A stretch of DNA of 61,497 nt from a virus: positions 1-61,497 of the IMG/VR virus record IMGVR_UViG_3300008258_000001, one strand, 5' to 3'. Under the pieces are notes generated by a model that saw only the letters and a list, made by a program, of their open reading frames with translations, did no database searches and was not told where the DNA came from. A program made the position numbers and the translations under genes. Positions 25,692 through 33,062 of this stretch are shown here, in pieces (position 1 is the stretch's first letter; every line of letters begins with the position of its first letter).

Positions 25692-26381
25692 ATGGAAACC
25701 AAAGCAATCGAAAGCACGCCCGTTCGCGCGTTTGGCATCGAATTGAAAACCGCTAGCGATGCCGGCTCAGTGTATGCATTGGCCGATGGTGCGACCGATA
25801 CGGTCTTGAAATTCTATGACGGGCTCATGGGAGCAAAACCGACGTTTACCGTATGGGAGGCTGCGCGCCTTTCATGGCGCGCTGGTTTTGCCTCGCAGCG
25901 TGAAGGCGTGAAAGCCAATACGATAGATAAGGCTTGGTCACGGTTCGCAACCGGTCTCACTGCCGAAAAGCCGAAAGCCGATAACGCGAACGCGGCACGC
26001 GTTTCGTCTGCGCGGGTCGACCCTTTCAAGGGAAAGCCGGTAGAGGAAATAAAAGCCGCGCGCGAAGCGGCCGGAGCAAAAATCGCGGCCGGCGACGTCA
26101 GCAAGGAAACCGCGAAAGAGTACAGGCAAGCCGTCGATGCCGAAATCAATGCGCGCAAAGAAGAAGAAAAGGCGGCCGAAAAGAAGAAAACCGAAGCACT
26201 AAAGCCGCGCAGGGACGCTATCCGCGAACTAGCATCGAAAGCCGATGACGATACCCTGTCGCTGATCGAGGCGGCCGTTGAAATTCGATCGGCCGATGCG
26301 GCCACCCGTGCTCGCGCATGGGCTCGCCTCACTGAGGCGGCCGGCGAGATTGCCAAGCCGACGAAAGGCAAGACCAAGTAA
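25692..26381 (+). CDS. Ala/Lys-rich first early protein, unknown
   Basis: 229 residues from ATG 25692; an in-frame upstream ATG at 25614 overlaps the promoter and is rejected. The first 90 residues look globular (ARLSWRAGFASQREGVKANT). The rest is strongly helical and charged (Lys/Glu/Ala), with a coiled-coil stretch around NARKEEEKAAEKKKTEALK and a basic C-terminus. It is a single-gene unit between promoter P1 and a strong terminator. That makes it a likely immediate-early product, perhaps DNA- or host-protein-binding. No known family. Confidence 0.82.
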   Translation: METKAIESTPVRAFGIELKTASDAGSVYALADGATDTVLKFYDGLMGAKPTFTVWEAARLSWRAGFASQREGVKANTIDKAWSRFATGLTAEKPKADNANAARVSSARVDPFKGKPVEEIKAAREAAGAKIAAGDVSKETAKEYRQAVDAEINARKEEEKAAEKKKTEALKPRRDAIRELASKADDDTLSLIEAAVEIRSADAATRARAWARLTEAAGEIAKPTKGKTK

Positions 26382-26400
26382 ACTGACATTGCAACACCGG

Positions 26401-26424
26401 CCCCGCTTCGGCGGGGCTTTTTTT
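26401..26424 (+). terminator. Rho-independent terminator after the first early gene
   Basis: CCCCGC, tetraloop TTCG, GCGGGG, then C and eight T. A textbook intrinsic terminator 19 nt after the stop codon. Confidence 0.92.
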
Positions 26425-26429
26425 CGCCC

Positions 26430-26459
26430 GTACATTCTGACCGATCGGTCAGGCTGTGC
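26430..26459. promoter_or_regulatory. 12-6-12 inverted repeat, copy H2
   Basis: Left arm GTACATTCTGAC, spacer CGATCG, right arm GTCAGGCTGTGC. The central 16 bases CTGACCGATCGGTCAG form a perfect palindrome. It lies directly after the terminator. Confidence 0.6.
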
Positions 26460-26460
26460 A

Positions 26461-26880
26461 AACCTAGTTTGCTCATGTAAACCCTGTAAACTTTACACTG
26501 TAACCCTGCTTTGCAGGGATTGATGATAGGTCGGCCACACGCCACAGGCACCCGGCAACGGGCGTTTACGCCACAAATAAAGCTATGAACTGGTGTACGC
26601 CAACGGTTAACCAACTTGCATTATTCATAATTTACAAGATTATTTTCTAATGTACCGGGTAATGGAAAAGACAGACTTGTAAACCCGAGAGCGCGTTGGA
26701 CGCGCAATCCATCTCGTGGTTTTTTGTGTAGCCTGTAAATAGTTGCGTATGGCTTTGTCATCGTAAACTTACATTTCCCCACTTTTCAGCGTTACTCCCC
26801 CCCTCTTTTTTCCGTGTTGTAATAATAGAATGTAAAATTAAACCGAGTTAACACCCACTCTTTTCCCTTTACAACCGCCC
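26461..26880. other. Non-coding region rich in TGTAAA boxes; candidate replication origin
   Basis: No credible gene. TGTAAA or its complement occurs at 26476, 26485, 26492, 26631, 26678, 26734, 26831 and 26868, with near matches (TGTAACC at 26499, CGTAAAC at 26762). The core at 26486-26496 is the palindrome GTAAACTTTAC. An AT-rich stretch (about 26617-26652) lies in the middle and a C/T-rich tract near 26800-26818. Iteron-like boxes plus an AT-rich element are what a phage origin or a multi-site operator looks like; which one it is cannot be settled by eye. Confidence 0.55.
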
Positions 26881-26991
26881 CGCTGGCGGCCCCGACCTAG
26901 ACGACTCTCACAGACCCACAAATAAAGTTCGCTCGTCGCACAGACACTACAAATACGGTACGAACAGCGCCACAAACACAAGCAAACACAC

Positions 26992-27020
26992 TTGACACGA
27001 CACTTGACATCTGCGATAAT
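26992..27020 (+). promoter_or_regulatory. Sigma-70-type promoter P2
   Basis: TTGACA, 17-nt spacer, GATAAT, then ATG and TTGTGGTCG, matching the post-promoter sequence of P1. ACACTTGACA is repeated directly at 26988 and 27000 with a 2-bp gap. This doubles the -35 element and may be an operator. About 100 nt of leader follow before the first gene. Confidence 0.85.
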
Positions 27021-27063
27021 ATGTTGTGGTCGTTCGTCTGTTGAACGGCCCGCAGCAAGACCC

Positions 27064-27093
27064 GCACAACCTGACAACACCGTCAGAATGTTC
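27064..27093. promoter_or_regulatory. 12-6-12 inverted repeat, copy H3
   Basis: Left arm GCACAACCTGAC, 6-nt spacer, right arm GTCAGAATGTTC. It sits in the leader of the P2 transcript, 29 nt before the first start codon. It has the same two-base internal mismatch as H1. Confidence 0.65.
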
Positions 27094-27121
27094 TGTTAAC
27101 TCACTTACTGGAGAACATGCA

Positions 27122-27337
27122 ATGCCGCTTTGCAGTCCCTGTCAACTTCGTGGCGACGAGACGCCCGTCGACCCCGCCCGATGGGAACTCGGTTATCACA
27201 CATGCCTGCCATGTGGCGACTCGCAGGCCAAGCAACGGGCCAAGACCCGCTGTGTTGTGCCACTTAACAAATCCAACTACATCCACGTGACTGACTACAC
27301 CCTGCTGGCCCAACTCAACCCCAAGAGGACAACCTGA
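27122..27337 (+). CDS. Small zinc-ribbon-like protein
   Basis: 71 residues from ATG 27122; GGAG nine bases upstream fixes the start. Cys 4/7 (CSPC) and Cys 28/31 (CLPC) form a two-knuckle zinc-ribbon pattern, followed by a basic KQRAKTR segment. First gene of the P2 transcript. Probably a small DNA- or RNA-binding early regulator, or a host-protein modifier. Confidence 0.72.
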   Translation: MPLCSPCQLRGDETPVDPARWELGYHTCLPCGDSQAKQRAKTRCVVPLNKSNYIHVTDYTLLAQLNPKRTT

Positions 27338-27338
27338 C

Positions 27339-27563
27339 ATGAACACATACCGAGTAGACCGAGCGATGTCCCTTGTTACCCCGTGCGGCATGAACTCGAT
27401 TTTGTACATTGGCGACAGCGCATACGAGGCCGCCAAAGTCTACAACTACGCCGATCCGGGCAAGGACGCGTGGAACCAACCGAACGCCGCGTATGGCGTC
27501 ATCTTGTCGGTGTGGAACCCCGACGCCAACGATTACCGCATTAAGCGCAGCAAGGGACTGTGA
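27339..27563 (+). CDS. Small early protein, unknown
   Basis: 74 residues (MNTYRVDRAMSLVTPCG...RIKRSKGL), starting 1 nt after the upstream stop. It looks like a small soluble alpha/beta protein with several Tyr. No family recognised. Confidence 0.65.
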   Translation: MNTYRVDRAMSLVTPCGMNSILYIGDSAYEAAKVYNYADPGKDAWNQPNAAYGVILSVWNPDANDYRIKRSKGL

Positions 27564-27565
27564 CC

Positions 27566-27814
27566 ATGAGCCAACGACGCAAGGAAGTCGTCGCTTTAGC
27601 GTGGAATGGACTCGTCCACAACCTGCGGCGCATGGAGCGCACGACGCTCGAACTGATGCGCCATCCTGAAGCAACGGACAAAGACGTCATGGCTGCGGCC
27701 AACAGTTACCGCGACGCGTACCGACGTATGCGAGAGACCGAGCACAAGGTGCAGACCTTCACGGGTTCGCACTTCCTGCTTGCCAAACTGACCCCGAACA
27801 AGGACTCGAAGTGA
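27566..27814 (+). CDS. Small helical early protein, unknown
   Basis: 82 residues from ATG 27566 (MSQRRKEVVALAWNGLV). Mostly amphipathic helix with many Arg, His and Glu; probably a helical bundle. It lies in the P2 operon and its stop overlaps the next start by 4 nt. Confidence 0.68.
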   Translation: MSQRRKEVVALAWNGLVHNLRRMERTTLELMRHPEATDKDVMAAANSYRDAYRRMRETEHKVQTFTGSHFLLAKLTPNKDSK

Positions 27815-27885
27815 TCGACCGAATCATTCTCTGGCTCTGCATCGCCCTCTGGCCACTGGCTCTGTGGCTGGCGATCAACACCTGA
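27811..27885 (+). CDS. 24-residue single-span membrane peptide
   Basis: GTG start overlapping the upstream TGA (GTGA), the junction type used throughout this arm. The product is one hydrophobic helix with four Trp (IILWLCIALWPLALWLAI) flanked by Asp-Arg and Asn-Thr. Likely inserts into the inner membrane; such early peptides can modify host membrane proteins. It is too short for a family assignment, and translation is unproven. Confidence 0.5.
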   Translation: MIDRIILWLCIALWPLALWLAINT

Positions 27886-27891
27886 AACCCC

Positions 27892-27921
27892 GCACAACCT
27901 GACATCCGCGTCAGGTTGTGC
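27892..27921. promoter_or_regulatory. 12-6-12 inverted repeat, copy H4 (perfect)
   Basis: Left arm GCACAACCTGAC and its exact reverse complement, spacer ATCCGC, ending 19 nt before the next start codon. There is no T-run, so it is not a classical terminator. Confidence 0.75.
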
Positions 27922-27940
27922 ACAACAAAGGAAACAAACC

Positions 27941-28777
27941 ATGTTCGCAATCAGCACCCGAGACCTGCCCACGCTTGGCAGTTATGAATCCGCCCGCATC
28001 CAGTGGGATCGCGGCCACCAGTGGCGCAAGGGAGACCCCAACGTCCGGGCCATCAACGATGGCGGACGGCCGAACCGCAACAAGACCATCGTCAAGTACG
28101 ACGACGGGCGCATCGCTGCCCGCCTGCACAGCACGGACCTTGTGACCTACTACCCCGACGGTCGGGTGGTACTCACCCGGTACGACAGCCAATCCTCCAG
28201 CGAGTTCATCACGGCAGTGTGCCCCTATGGCATGTACGCATCCATGCGCCGGGGCTCGTTGTGGTTCCACTGTCATGAAGGGTGGGTTCAGGCCAATAGC
28301 TATGACCGTGGGCTCACGTTCGTACGCAGCACAGCGGAAGGAGCACCACCTAAGTTTGTCCTCGCACCCGGCGAACTGGTGAACGTGGCAAAACACACCG
28401 TCCTGCACGTAGACCGACGAGCGGCCAAGGCAGCGCGAGAGAAGTTCGTTCCGTTCACACAGTGGGTGACCGCAGTGCACGCACTCAGCGGTAACGACAT
28501 GACCGCCTTACTCGGCGACACCCCGCACGCCGTGACCCGCCACGCAGTGAGCGATGTACACGACGACCCGACCAACGTCGAGATGTTCCCTCGCCTGCTG
28601 CGCCTGCTGTGTGCACAGCGGTACAAGTACGCCAACGACAACGTGGTGGCTGTCCGCATGCTGGACTGGAGATGGCAGGCAAAGCTACAACGCCTTGTCT
28701 ACAAGGAGTTCCACTGCTTCACTGAAAAGGAGATCCCGCTCGGGGAGTTGCCCCCCGTTGATCGCTGGAGGAAGTAA
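27941..28777 (+). CDS. Early protein, unknown
   Basis: 278 residues. The N-terminal half is beta-rich (TIVKYDDGRIAARLHSTDLV, YYPDGRVVLTRYDSQ) and looks like stacked WG-type hairpins, a beta-sheet repeat style. The C-terminal half is helical with several His and Arg. It lies downstream of H4 and ends just before promoter P3. Not recognised; homologues would probably be other phage proteins. Confidence 0.78.
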   Translation: MFAISTRDLPTLGSYESARIQWDRGHQWRKGDPNVRAINDGGRPNRNKTIVKYDDGRIAARLHSTDLVTYYPDGRVVLTRYDSQSSSEFITAVCPYGMYASMRRGSLWFHCHEGWVQANSYDRGLTFVRSTAEGAPPKFVLAPGELVNVAKHTVLHVDRRAAKAAREKFVPFTQWVTAVHALSGNDMTALLGDTPHAVTRHAVSDVHDDPTNVEMFPRLLRLLCAQRYKYANDNVVAVRMLDWRWQAKLQRLVYKEFHCFTEKEIPLGELPPVDRWRK

Positions 28778-28779
28778 AC

Positions 28780-28812
28780 ACACTTGACAAGTGTATTGAT
28801 TTGTATCATAAT
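28780..28812 (+). promoter_or_regulatory. Sigma-70-type promoter P3 with an operator-like palindrome
   Basis: TTGACA at 28784, 17-nt spacer, CATAAT at 28807. The -35 box is embedded in the perfect 7-1-7 palindrome ACACTTG-A-CAAGTGT (28780-28794). The same half-site ACACTTG occurs twice in P2, which suggests a shared regulator. It drives the AAA+/VWA operon. Confidence 0.85.
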
Positions 28813-28870
28813 GTAGTCTGTTGTCGCAGTTCGCTGACAACGCCTTAGTAATTCACTCGGAGTAATTCAA

Positions 28871-29914
28871 ATGGCAAACTATGCCAGCATCATCTCGCTC
28901 GCTTCGCACGTCCTGAAGAACAACCCCACTCAGGCCATCATGGTCTGGGGCGCGCCGGGTTGCGGCAAGTCTCACCTCGCAACCGAGGGTCTGCCCAAGG
29001 CTCTGGGCATGCTGCCGATGGAACATCCTGACAGCCCGGTCAGAATGTTCCGACCCTCGAACCACGACCCGGTGGATCTGACTGGCCTGCCCATGGTCAC
29101 CGAGACCAGCACCAAGTGGATCACCCCGGCATTCCTGCTGGGGATCAACGAACTGGCCGAGCGGCATGGCAAGGCAATGCTCGTGATCGACGAGTTGAAC
29201 CAAGCAGTGCCGATGATGTTCAACACCCTCAACGGTCTGATCCTCGACCGTCGCATTGCCGAGTTCAAGCTGCACCCCGGTGTGCATATCGTTGCCACTG
29301 GTAACCGACAGACGGACAAGGCAGCGTCCAACCGCATGCCTAGCCACACAGCGAATCGCCTTGCTCACTTCGACATGGAGTCCGACCTCAAAGGCTGGCA
29401 ATCGTGGGCGATCAAGGCGGGCCTGCCCCTGTGGATCGTGTCGTTCCTCGGGTTCCGCCCAAACCTGCTCAACGCGTTCGATGCGGACAAGCGCGAGAAC
29501 CCCACCGAGCGTTCGTGGGAGATGTTCGCCCGTGCTGCTGGTGGCGACCTGCCCTTGGATCTGACCATGACGCTGGCCCAAGGGTTCGTTGGCGAGGGTG
29601 CGGCGGCCGAGGTCGCTGCGTTCCGTCGGGTCGAGGCAGAGATGCCAAACCCTGACGCCTGCCTGCTGTCCCCGAGTACCTCTCCCCTTCCCGATTCCCT
29701 TGCAGCCAAGTACGCCATGGCCGGTGCAATGGCTAACCGCGCAACCAAGCAGAACATCGGTGCTGTGCTTGAGTACATGGGTCGACTAGAAAAGCAGTAC
29801 GAGGTGCTCACCATGCGTAGTGCGTACGTTCGTAAACCCGAGATCACCGCCACCGCTGCGTTCCTCACGTGGGCCGCGCACCCCGACAACGCCCAAGTAT
29901 TCATCGGAGTCTGA
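28871..29914 (+). CDS. MoxR/CobS-like AAA+ ATPase
   Basis: 347 residues. Walker A GAPGCGKS (27-34), Walker B LVIDEL (104-109), sensor-1 TGNR (143-146) and a probable arginine finger in the SHTANRLAHF segment (159-168). This matches MoxR/CobS-type chelatase-like AAA+ proteins, which remodel partner complexes together with a VWA protein. The partner follows one base after the stop. SD GGAG lies eight bases before the ATG. The reading frame contains a copy of the 12-6-12 repeat (29021-29050). Confidence 0.88.
   Translation: MANYASIISLASHVLKNNPTQAIMVWGAPGCGKSHLATEGLPKALGMLPMEHPDSPVRMFRPSNHDPVDLTGLPMVTETSTKWITPAFLLGINELAERHGKAMLVIDELNQAVPMMFNTLNGLILDRRIAEFKLHPGVHIVATGNRQTDKAASNRMPSHTANRLAHFDMESDLKGWQSWAIKAGLPLWIVSFLGFRPNLLNAFDADKRENPTERSWEMFARAAGGDLPLDLTMTLAQGFVGEGAAAEVAAFRRVEAEMPNPDACLLSPSTSPLPDSLAAKYAMAGAMANRATKQNIGAVLEYMGRLEKQYEVLTMRSAYVRKPEITATAAFLTWAAHPDNAQVFIGV
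29021..29050. promoter_or_regulatory. 12-6-12 inverted repeat, copy H5 (inside the AAA+ gene)
   Basis: Left arm GAACATCCTGAC, spacer AGCCCG, right arm GTCAGAATGTTC; one mismatch per arm pair, and the stem can extend by one G-C pair outward. It lies within codons 51-60 of the AAA+ gene, so it cannot be explained as an intergenic terminator. Confidence 0.65.
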
Positions 29915-29915
29915 C

Positions 29916-31094
29916 ATGAACCACGAAACCAAGGTCAAACTGGCAATGAGCCAGATGGTGCTCAAGGCACCCTTCTTCGCCTACCTCACGTTGCAGCGCC
30001 CGGTCACGTTCACCGAGACCATGACCAAGACGGCAGGGGCCGACGCGCGAGGTCGCATCTACATCAACCCGACGTTCATCAAGGATCGCAGCGTGGACGA
30101 GGTGGTGTTCCTGCTGGCGCATGAGGCAATGCACGTTGCGTTCCTACACTGTCACCCGAGTACGGCGCAGGGTCGAGACCAGCGGGCGTGCAACATCGCC
30201 ATGGACAAGGTGATCAACGAGACCCTCATCGCCGAGCGACTCGGCGAGTTCATCGAGGGTGGGCAGCGGCACGCCGGTGCTGAGAAGATGACGTGGGAGC
30301 AGTTGTACGTCGACCCGCCCGAGGACGATGGAGGTGGCGGCGGTGGGTCCGGTGGTGACTCTGGCTCATCGGAGATGATAGGTCGCTCTGGCGACGTAGG
30401 CGGCATCGGCGACGATTTGTTGCCCTGTCCGGACGGTGAGCCCATCGGTGTTGAGGCCGAGACGCTGCGCGATCAGATGCGTGGTGAACTGGTCAGCGCA
30501 GCCAACGCAGCCAAGATGGTCGGTGCACTGTCGGCAAACATGCAGCGCGTGTTGAAGGACATCATCTTCCCGCCGACACCGTGGCATGCCATCCTCGAAC
30601 GGTTCATGCAGTCGTTCGTGTCCAGCGACTACTCGTGGAAGCGGCCCAACCGTCGTTTCGTGGGGCAAGGCATCTATCTGCCATCGCTCGACAAGCAGCC
30701 GCGCATGGGCAAGATCGGACTCATCGCCGACACCTCGGGCTCTATCGGTCAGCGCGAGGCCGACGCGTTCAACGGACACTTCAACCGCATCATCGAGACC
30801 TGCATGCCCGAGGAAGTCATCGTGCTGTCTGTCGACAGCGAGGTGTGCGGTGTGCAGCGTTTCGAGCCCGACGACTTCCCCGTCAAGTGGGACCCCAAGG
30901 GTGGCGGAGGTACGGACATGCGAGAGGGTTGGGCGTGGTTCGACAAGAACGAGACCGACCTCGACTGCATCGTGTGCCTGACCGACGGTCTCACCCCATG
31001 GCCCGACAGCGTGAACACCCCGAGCATCGTTCTGTCCACCACCGACAAAGTTGCGCCTGCTGCCGTGGGCGAGACCGTCCACTTCAAAGTTTAA
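29916..31094 (+). CDS. VWA-domain protein with N-terminal metallopeptidase-like domain (DUF2201-like)
   Basis: 392 residues from ATG 29916. N-terminal domain: zinc-binding HEAMH at 69-73 followed by the family's NIAMDKVIN block (93-101). An acidic Gly-rich linker (about residues 130-165) follows. The C-terminal VWA-like domain has MIDAS loop DTSGS at 272-276 and a later TDGLTPWP. Such proteins pair with MoxR/CobS-type ATPases, as here. Whether the HExxH site is catalytic is unknown. Role: probably the substrate- or metal-binding half of an AAA+ remodelling machine. Confidence 0.88.
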   Translation: MNHETKVKLAMSQMVLKAPFFAYLTLQRPVTFTETMTKTAGADARGRIYINPTFIKDRSVDEVVFLLAHEAMHVAFLHCHPSTAQGRDQRACNIAMDKVINETLIAERLGEFIEGGQRHAGAEKMTWEQLYVDPPEDDGGGGGGSGGDSGSSEMIGRSGDVGGIGDDLLPCPDGEPIGVEAETLRDQMRGELVSAANAAKMVGALSANMQRVLKDIIFPPTPWHAILERFMQSFVSSDYSWKRPNRRFVGQGIYLPSLDKQPRMGKIGLIADTSGSIGQREADAFNGHFNRIIETCMPEEVIVLSVDSEVCGVQRFEPDDFPVKWDPKGGGGTDMREGWAWFDKNETDLDCIVCLTDGLTPWPDSVNTPSIVLSTTDKVAPAAVGETVHFKV

Positions 31095-31101
31095 TCACCC
31101 C

Positions 31102-31131
31102 GTACATCCTGACAACCACGTCAGGATGTAC
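31102..31131. promoter_or_regulatory. 12-6-12 inverted repeat, copy H6 (perfect)
   Basis: Left arm GTACATCCTGAC and exact reverse complement, spacer AACCAC. It begins 7 nt after the VWA gene stop and ends 22 nt before the next start. Base pairs differ from H4 and H7 in a compensated way (A-T swapped to T-A), so the symmetry itself is conserved. Confidence 0.75.
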
Positions 31132-31153
31132 ACACCAACCGGAGTTACTTACC

Positions 31154-32020
31154 ATGAATCTCAATGACATCAAGATCCCTTCGCTCGCTGAACGTGCCAT
31201 CCTCGTGCGCTTGAAGCGCAGTATGTTCCAGCCCTATGCGTACGACTCGGTGCAGACCACCAAGATCGAGGCCGAGTCCGGCGTGCTCAAGGCAGGCCGG
31301 TTCAACAAGCGCCTGTTCCTCGACTGCTACGAGGTCAAGGACACCAACGCTGCGTTCAACGACGTGTACAAGTACGTTCAGCGCAGCACGACCCCGTGGC
31401 TGGATGATGGCGTGCGTATGCTGCCGAGCGCCATGTACTTCGACTTCACTGCCGGAGTGCGGGAACTCATCGCCGTTGCCAAGCGCAAGGTGGACAACCT
31501 CGCGCCCAAGTGGGACACGCTTGTTGCACAAGACCTCGCTCGTCTCAAGCACCTCGGCGACCCGAAGGACTACCCCACCGACATCCGTGCGCGGTACGAC
31601 ATCGGGCTCAAGTTCCTGCCTGTGCCTACGGTCAACGACTTCCGCGTGGAGATCAGCGACGACGACCGTGCATCACTCGACTCCGCTATCCGCGAGGCCG
31701 AGGAGGGCATCACTAAGTACCTCGTGTCCGAGTTGCTTCAGCCAATCAAAAAGGCGGCCGAGAAGCTGGCCGTGCCCATCGGTCACGATGGTTCGTTCTT
31801 CCACGACTCGTTGTTCAACAACATCACGGAGATGGTCGAGCGCGCCAAGAAACTCAACATCATGGACGACCCCACGGTGTCGGCACTGGTGACCGACATC
31901 GAGCGCAACGTGGGTAAGTACGCCCTCGCACCTGACTTGGTGCGCGAGGACATCGGTGCGCGCAATACGGCGCAGTCCGAACTCGAAGCGATCATGTCCA
32001 AGATGGCCGGTCTTTTCTGA
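31154..32020 (+). CDS. Third member of the AAA+/VWA operon (DUF3150-like)
   Basis: 288 residues from ATG 31154, with SD CGGAG. Mostly helical with two long helix regions (TAGVRELIAVAKRKVDNLAP; SELLQPIKKAAEKLAVPI) and a middle segment YDIGLKFLPVPTVNDFRVEI. Its size, helical shape and position beside CobS-like and VWA genes fit the DUF3150 family that accompanies such pairs in phages. I infer it is an adaptor or substrate subunit of the same complex. Confidence 0.78.
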   Translation: MNLNDIKIPSLAERAILVRLKRSMFQPYAYDSVQTTKIEAESGVLKAGRFNKRLFLDCYEVKDTNAAFNDVYKYVQRSTTPWLDDGVRMLPSAMYFDFTAGVRELIAVAKRKVDNLAPKWDTLVAQDLARLKHLGDPKDYPTDIRARYDIGLKFLPVPTVNDFRVEISDDDRASLDSAIREAEEGITKYLVSELLQPIKKAAEKLAVPIGHDGSFFHDSLFNNITEMVERAKKLNIMDDPTVSALVTDIERNVGKYALAPDLVREDIGARNTAQSELEAIMSKMAGLF

Positions 32021-32033
32021 TCAGGAGTAAACC

Positions 32034-32684
32034 ATGACAGTGTTATTTACTAAACAGTTCTGGTCGGACACCAGCAACTTGCTTACCGCATACGCCCGAG
32101 AGGAAACCGCCGAGCATAAGTTCGACAAATCAGATGTACACGTCGACGCTGCCCCGCTGGCCGAACGCATCATGTGGGGTGAGCACTACCACCTCAAGGA
32201 GGTCATGCCGTTGACGTGGCAAAAGCGTATCACTTTGTTCGACTATAAGTTTGTTTACGCTGACAACGCCGATCACGTCCGGTTGAGACTGAACAAGGGA
32301 GCCGCTGTTTATTTCCCGCCGTACGTTGTCTCCGGCTTGCCTGACGTAGGTGTAATGGTGAACGATCATCTGCCAGTCGAACAGGAGTACGCCAACGAGG
32401 TAGCCATCCTCAAGGCCCGGTATCAAGATTTCGCCAAGAGGGTAGAAATTAGCAAGAAGTGGGACTCTGTGTATCACCGTCTGCGCTTGGTGTTCGCGGG
32501 GTATCGTTCTCTCAGCGGCGCGTGTGCGGCGCACCCCGAACTGAAGGTGCTTATCCCCAACGAGTATCTTTCCAAGCTCACCATACCCAAGCGAGTGCCA
32601 AGCCGAGTGGGTTCACAGGAATATGTGAACGAGCTTGTTGCCGCTGCCGTTGAAGCCAAACTACGAAGGATGAACAAGTCATGA
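32034..32684 (+). CDS. Early protein, unknown
   Basis: 216 residues with a strong SD (AGGAG). N-terminal helix (MTVLFTKQFWSDTSNLLTAY), beta middle (FPPYVVSGLPDVGVMV), C-terminal helical region and LSGACAAHPELKVLIPNEYL. The C-terminal layout vaguely recalls nucleotide-modification-associated (Nmad5-type) phage proteins, but I would not assign it. Last large gene of the AAA+/VWA operon. Confidence 0.75.
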   Translation: MTVLFTKQFWSDTSNLLTAYAREETAEHKFDKSDVHVDAAPLAERIMWGEHYHLKEVMPLTWQKRITLFDYKFVYADNADHVRLRLNKGAAVYFPPYVVSGLPDVGVMVNDHLPVEQEYANEVAILKARYQDFAKRVEISKKWDSVYHRLRLVFAGYRSLSGACAAHPELKVLIPNEYLSKLTIPKRVPSRVGSQEYVNELVAAAVEAKLRRMNKS

Positions 32685-32821
32685 ACCCCGACAGCATCGA
32701 AGCCCGCCTGAAGCGTATCGAGACGACACTGTATCTGTTGTGCCGTCACCTCGGTCTCGACCCTCGCACCAACGAGCGGTTGGCTGACCATCCACCCGCG
32801 CCACCCAAGCACGAGCGCTAA
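32681..32821 (+). CDS. 46-residue small protein
   Basis: ATG overlaps the upstream TGA by 4 nt. One amphipathic helix with two Cys/His (IEARLKRIETTLYLLCRHLG), then a Pro-rich tail (HPPAPPKHER). Possibly a coiled-coil oligomerisation peptide. Coding supported by the overlap and by the absence of other genes here. Confidence 0.6.
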   Translation: MNPDSIEARLKRIETTLYLLCRHLGLDPRTNERLADHPPAPPKHER

Positions 32822-32828
32822 CATGAGA

Positions 32829-32858
32829 GCACAACCTGACAAGCGCGTCAGGTTGTGC
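32829..32858. promoter_or_regulatory. 12-6-12 inverted repeat, copy H7 (perfect)
   Basis: Left arm GCACAACCTGAC and exact reverse complement, spacer AAGCGC; arms identical to H4. It lies 43 nt upstream of the start of the long 4-nt-overlap gene chain. Confidence 0.75.
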
Positions 32859-32900
32859 GTTGACTCCGATCGTTCACCAACGTAAATTTAAGGGACTCAG

Positions 32901-33062
32901 ATGAAAACAGAAATGCTGCGCCGCGCCCGTAAGAACTGGTTCGTGGCTGGCGTACCAACGCAGACCAGCCGCTCCAACATGCGCAAGTGGGTCAAGGCGG
33001 TTCGTGTGCTTGGCGACAAGTGGATTTTGGTTTCTCCGGTGCGCCGAAAGGACTCGGTATGA
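32901..33062 (+). CDS. Small basic protein
   Basis: 53 residues (MKTEMLRRARKNWFVAGVPT), rich in Arg, Lys and Trp; pI clearly basic. Start preceded by AGGGA. First gene of the overlapping chain. It may bind nucleic acid; not recognised. Confidence 0.62.
   Translation: MKTEMLRRARKNWFVAGVPTQTSRSNMRKWVKAVRVLGDKWILVSPVRRKDSV

Noticed and set aside
25814-26614. Leftward open frame opposite the first early gene
   Set aside because: It crosses the terminator and is Ser/Ala-rich as expected for the complement of an Ala/Lys-rich gene.
26382-27121. tRNA or other structured RNA gene in the large non-coding region
   Set aside because: No cloverleaf, CCA end or T-loop pattern was seen; the region is explained better by repeated boxes, a terminator and a promoter.
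27326-27337. GGACAACCTGAC, a possible single half of the 12-6-12 repeat
   Set aside because: No complementary right arm follows; it overlaps a stop/start junction and may be coincidence.
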